Origin: Akkermansiaceae bacterium
GTDB lineage: Bacteria; Verrucomicrobiota; Verrucomicrobiia; Verrucomicrobiales; Akkermansiaceae
Direction of reading: 5' to 3'
NCBI GenBank assembly: GCA_025354565.1
Contig: JANXMQ010000161.1
Span: 1 to 64,000, forward strand
Length of the DNA: 64,000 nucleotides
The position numbers and the translations under genes were made by a program. Below the pieces are notes generated by a model. That model made no database searches, was not told the origin of the DNA, and saw nothing but the letters and a program-made list of their open reading frames with translations. Shown one piece after another: positions 61,274 through 64,000 of the stretch. Within the stretch, counting starts at the first letter, position 1. Each line of letters begins with the position of its first letter.

Positions 61274-62256
61274 AACGCAAAACCCTCCTCGCCTCACTCG
61301 CTCTCCTCGCCGCACTGCCATTCATCTCATGCAGTAAATCGGAATCGAAAAGCAAGCTCACCATCGCCCTGCTGCCCAAGAGCAAGGGTAACCAATACTT
61401 CGTGACTTGTGAAAAAGGTGCCCGCACCGCCGCGGCCGAGCTAAATGCCGAGCTGAAATTCGACGGCCCGATCAACTCCGATCCGGCGAAGCAGAACGAG
61501 ATTGTGGAAAACTGGATCACCGATGGCGTCGATGTCATCTGCGCCGCCTGCGAGAATAAGGACTCGATTTCCACCGCCTTGAAAAAAGCCCAGGCCGCAG
61601 GCATCAAGGTCGTCACCTACGATGCCGACGCCCAGCCCGACGCCCGCTCGTTTTTCGTCAACCAAGCGACCGCCCAAGGCATCGGCGAGCAGCTCATGGA
61701 CACCGCCGCTTCTCTAACCGGCAGCGAGGGCGAGTTCGCCATCATCACCGGCACCCTAACAGCCGCCAACCTGAACGAGTGGATCAAATACATCAAACTA
61801 GAGCAGGCCAAGTATCCGAACATGAAGCTCGTGGACATCAAGCCCTGCGACGATCAGAAGGATAAGGCCCAGCAGGAAGCCACCAATCTTCTTAGTGCCT
61901 ATCCGAATCTCAAGGCCATCGTCGCCGTCTGTTCGCCCGCCGTTCCCGGTGCCGCAGAGGCAGTGAAACAAGCTGGCAAAGCGGGCGCGGTGAAAGTCCT
62001 CGGCCTCGGCCTGCCCAGCGAAAACAAAGCCTACGTCAAGGCAGGCGTCACCCAAGCCGTCATCCTTTGGAATGTCGAGCAGCTCGGCTATCTCTCGGTC
62101 ATGGCCGGTGCCGCTGTAGCGAAAGGCGAACTTGCCCCCGGCGCCAAGGAATTCACCGCCGGTAAACTCGGAAAAATGAAAGTCGAGGGTGACAACATCG
62201 TCCTCGGCAAGCCCTTCGTCTTCACCAAGGAAAACATCGACCAGTTCGATTTCTAA
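61270..62256 (+). CDS. rhaS: Rhamnose-binding lipoprotein of the ABC importer
   Basis: The leader ends in a lipobox (LPFISC), placing the protein on the outer face of the inner membrane as the sugar receptor. It has the periplasmic-binding-protein (Peripla_BP_4) pattern: LTIALLPKSKGNQYFVTCEKGARTAAAELNAELKFDGP, AQAAGIKVVTYDADAQPDARSFFVNQ, EGEFAIITGTLTAANLNEWIKYIK and LGLPSENKAYVKAGVTQAVILW. These agree with rhizobial RhaS-type binding proteins. Length of 328 residues is normal. It is the last gene of the rhamnose operon. No terminator is clear in the 27 bases after it. Confidence 0.92.
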   Translation: MKRKTLLASLALLAALPFISCSKSESKSKLTIALLPKSKGNQYFVTCEKGARTAAAELNAELKFDGPINSDPAKQNEIVENWITDGVDVICAACENKDSISTALKKAQAAGIKVVTYDADAQPDARSFFVNQATAQGIGEQLMDTAASLTGSEGEFAIITGTLTAANLNEWIKYIKLEQAKYPNMKLVDIKPCDDQKDKAQQEATNLLSAYPNLKAIVAVCSPAVPGAAEAVKQAGKAGAVKVLGLGLPSENKAYVKAGVTQAVILWNVEQLGYLSVMAGAAVAKGELAPGAKEFTAGKLGKMKVEGDNIVLGKPFVFTKENIDQFDF

Positions 62257-62283
62257 ACAGCGGAGAAACGTTATCTAACGGGA

Positions 62284-62721
62284 TCAGCCTGGGAAGCTGG
62301 TTTTGTCGTCGGCTTCCAGAAAGTCAAAGAGCGTGCTGGTCGCGGGATCGCAGCCGGCTTCCGCGCAGACGCCGATGAACCAGTCCTTTTTGTCGGGATT
62401 GTCAAAGGGGCGGGCGGCTTCGACGCTGTCGGACCAAGCGGTTTTTTCCGCCTCGGTCTTCGGCGTGCCATTGGTATCGAGCCAAGCGGCGATTTCCGTG
62501 TCGCTGGAACCCGCGTCCAACAATTTCTGCACATCCTCGCCCTGCACGCCCTTGAAGCCGAAGAGGTAATTGTCGAGCGGGCAGTTGAAATGATAGCTGC
62601 CGACGGTGCCGGCGAGATCGGCACGGCCCTTGTCGGCCATGCGGGCGAGGATGGCGTAGCCGCCGGTGCGGACGCGGGGGCTGGTGGGGGCGACTTTGGA
62701 AAGATCTTTGGCGGCAATCAT
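62284..62721 (-). CDS. DUF5069 protein
   Basis: The 145-residue protein has the pattern of DUF5069: DLSKVAPTSPRVRTGGYAILARMADKGRADLAGTVGSYHFNCPLDNYLFGFKG, then a mixed middle and WFIGVCAEAGCDPATSTLFDFLEADD. These small proteins are common in Verrucomicrobia and Planctomycetes and have no known function. No signal peptide or membrane segment is present. It converges on the rhamnose operon. Identity is fairly sure, function is unknown. Confidence 0.82.
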   Translation of the reverse strand: MIAAKDLSKVAPTSPRVRTGGYAILARMADKGRADLAGTVGSYHFNCPLDNYLFGFKGVQGEDVQKLLDAGSSDTEIAAWLDTNGTPKTEAEKTAWSDSVEAARPFDNPDKKDWFIGVCAEAGCDPATSTLFDFLEADDKTSFPG

Positions 62722-62863
62722 GATGATGTTAGAGATGGTTGTTAGACGACGCTTGCCGGATTAGATTCACCGATTTTGCGTTCGGCCCTACCAAACGCTC
62801 GCGATCTGGGTTGTCAACCGCTGTTGAGGCAGAATTTTCGATGCTTGAGAAACCCAGAGAAAA

Positions 62864-63601
62864 TTACTTGGGCCACTTCACGTCCGGGGCCGTGCCGTGC
62901 CAGAAGGTTTGGCTGGGATTGAGCAGTTCTAGGCCGTTGGGGAGCACGGGCTTGCGCTTGGGATTGAGCTTGTAGGTGTGGACCGAGCCATCGACATTCA
63001 AAACGACGGCGTAGCCACCGCAGGAATCGGGGTCTAGCGAGCGGGTGCCGGGAATGACCGGACCGAAGACCACCGGCGTATCCGGCTCGCTCTTCGCGGA
63101 CAAGCCGGCAATGTAAGCGAAGCCGCACTCGCGGCGGGCGAGCACGGTCGCGTCATAGTCCCATTGCTCGTCCGGGTCCTGCATCAGTTTCGCGTCGGCA
63201 TAAAAAATTCGCTCGGTCTTAGCCATGCCTGCGCCGAACAATTGGGCGAAAAACTCATTGGAGGTATCTCCGCCCAGCGTCAGCAGAGTGCCGGTTTTTT
63301 GCCGGACCTCAAGCGCCGTGGAGCCGTCGGGAAATTTGCCGTAAATGTTATCGAAATCCTTGAGACAGGCCCCGATCTGGCCAGCATTCGCGGCCGCCCT
63401 GTCACGGGCCCGAAGCTGGACGCGACGGGTGAATTCGGGCGAAAGAAACCAACCGACGGTGGCCATGCTGGCCAGTGTAGCTAGGCAAAACAGGGCGATT
63501 CCACAGAGCCAAAATAGCCTTCGTTTGAAACGGAGAGGCTGGTCACGCGTGCGCGACTGCGACCCAGGCGCGGGCGTTTGTTGGAATGGTCGGTCCGACA
63601 T
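62864..63601 (-). CDS. Membrane protein with pseudopilin-like outer domain
   Basis: A short basic cytoplasmic tail (RDQPLRFKRR) precedes one membrane segment (LFWLCGIALFCLATLASMATVGWFL) and an outer domain that begins with a long helix (RRVQLRARDRAAANAGQIGACLKDFDNIYGKFPDG). That helix and the GGYAVVLNVDGSVHTYKL end resemble pseudopilin-fold proteins seen in this phylum. It lacks the FTLIE cleavage site of true prepilins. The chosen ATG is MSDRPFQQ; an ATG six codons upstream is also open. It may be a relative that has lost processing. No function is known. Confidence 0.65.
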   Translation of the reverse strand: MSDRPFQQTPAPGSQSRTRDQPLRFKRRLFWLCGIALFCLATLASMATVGWFLSPEFTRRVQLRARDRAAANAGQIGACLKDFDNIYGKFPDGSTALEVRQKTGTLLTLGGDTSNEFFAQLFGAGMAKTERIFYADAKLMQDPDEQWDYDATVLARRECGFAYIAGLSAKSEPDTPVVFGPVIPGTRSLDPDSCGGYAVVLNVDGSVHTYKLNPKRKPVLPNGLELLNPSQTFWHGTAPDVKWPK

Positions 63602-63801
63602 GTGCGGAGCTTGGAGCATAGATGGTGTTCGCGCAAGCCCGGTGCGGTTTTACCTCTGGACCGACGCATCAAAAAACACAGGATCTACCGCAAGTCGCAA
63701 AGGGGCGCAGAGGAATTCTTCTGACGAATTTGCCGCGTGCCGGGATTGGGAGCGCGCTCATGGTAAACGCACGAGCGCGTTCATTCTGAACTCTAGGTGC
63801 T

Positions 63802-63870
63802 GCGGACATCATGTCCGCCGGAAGGACGCAGGACAGGATGTTTCGGGCACTCAGTGGACAAAATGTCCAC
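63802..63870. repeat. Two hairpins near the right edge (GCGGACAT and GTGGACA stems)
   Basis: GCGGACAT-C-ATGTCCGC at 63802-63818 and GTGGACA-AAA-TGTCCAC at 63854-63870. The second is followed by GCTCC, just as GTGGGCG-AGA-CGCCCAC is in uvrA, so it looks like the same element with a different but still paired stem. They lie downstream of the gene at the edge, between it and the membrane-protein gene. Confidence 0.8.
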
Positions 63871-63880
63871 GCTCCATGCT

Positions 63881-64000
63881 TCACGCCCGGTAGGCATCGC
63901 GGTGACGCAGGACCGGTTGGAAAGCGGGCGGCGGATGGCAGATCCGGGAGATGAGATCGCTCCAAATTTCCTGCCCCTCAAGGATTTCCACCTCGATGCG
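63881..64000 (-). CDS. 3' end of a gene entering from the right
   Basis: The minus strand is open from the edge to a TGA and ends SRICHPPPAFQPVLRHRDAYRA after RIEVEILEGQEIWSDLI. It has the look of a real C-terminus of a longer protein. Only 39 residues are visible, and I do not recognise the family. The hairpin pair lies 11 bases beyond its stop. Confidence 0.5.
   Translation of the reverse strand, partial: RIEVEILEGQEIWSDLISRICHPPPAFQPVLRHRDAYRA

Overview
This is about 64 kb of a GC-rich (roughly 60%) bacterial chromosome that looks like Verrucomicrobiota, probably Verrucomicrobiales. This is inferred from the gene mix: a PUR-domain DUF3276 protein, a zinc-less type B ribosomal protein L31, many sulfatase/rhamnose genes, zinc-ribbon membrane proteins of the verrucomicrobial kind and large choice-of-anchor-D exoproteins. 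I see no phage, no intact insertion sequence, no CRISPR array and no rRNA. There is one tRNA (Val, UAC).

Layout. 0-8.3 kb: a DUF4239-like membrane protein, a broken outer-membrane protein gene, a secreted DUF1254/DUF1214 protein, a secreted arylsulfatase, rhamnulokinase (rhaB), a lipoprotein resembling RbsD/FucU sugar mutarotases and a mini-RNase III-like protein. 8.3-14.6 kb: housekeeping genes (PIN-TRAM, PUR protein, Dus, tRNA-Val, HEAT-repeat exoprotein, metallophosphoesterase, RlmB-type methyltransferase). 14.9-20.4 kb: a type IV pilus/type II secretion cluster with two GspE/PilB ATPases, PilC/GspF and a pseudopilin. 20.4-28.1 kb: a CysJ-like flavoprotein, Dabb protein, isolated nuoA, L31, PBP1C, a cytochrome b562-like protein and an L,D-transpeptidase. 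28.4-34.2 kb: one very large gene encoding a double UvrA with four ATPase modules. 34.3-42.4 kb: a Ser/Thr kinase, two divergent CPBP proteases, thiL, an ABC-F protein and a LuxR-type regulator. 42.5-48.2 kb: a TonB-ExbB-ExbD energising operon, a small cysteine-rich protein gene, an outer-membrane protein, a HupE/UreJ metal permease and the wreck of a TonB-dependent receptor. Together these look like a partly decayed metal-uptake locus. 48.2-55.5 kb: a zinc-ribbon protein, DNA polymerase IV, and a lipoprotein followed by a 1.35-kilo-residue secreted metalloprotease. 55.5-62.3 kb: a full L-rhamnose locus (AraC regulator, isomerase, ABC importer). 62.3-64 kb: DUF5069 protein, a membrane protein and the end of another gene.

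The most unusual signal is not a gene. The double-uvrA gene is sprinkled, in frame, with two kinds of small repeat. One is a family of short hairpins whose stems vary but stay paired (GTGGGCG-AGA-CGCCCAC and relatives). The other is a set of tandem arrays with period 7 that differ in sequence but all obey the pattern GANTNNN on the + strand. Copies of both also occur outside this gene: a heptamer array forms the end of exbB, one hairpin type supplies the stop codon of thiL, and a covarying hairpin lies near the right edge. They behave like palindromic and heptameric elements that can enter coding sequence without breaking it.

The rhamnose genes are split: isomerase and importer at 55.5-62.3 kb, kinase and mutarotase-like lipoprotein near 6-8 kb, next to a sulfatase. 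An inferred role is growth on sulfated, rhamnose-containing polysaccharides. No aldolase or dehydrogenase for the lower pathway is in the window.
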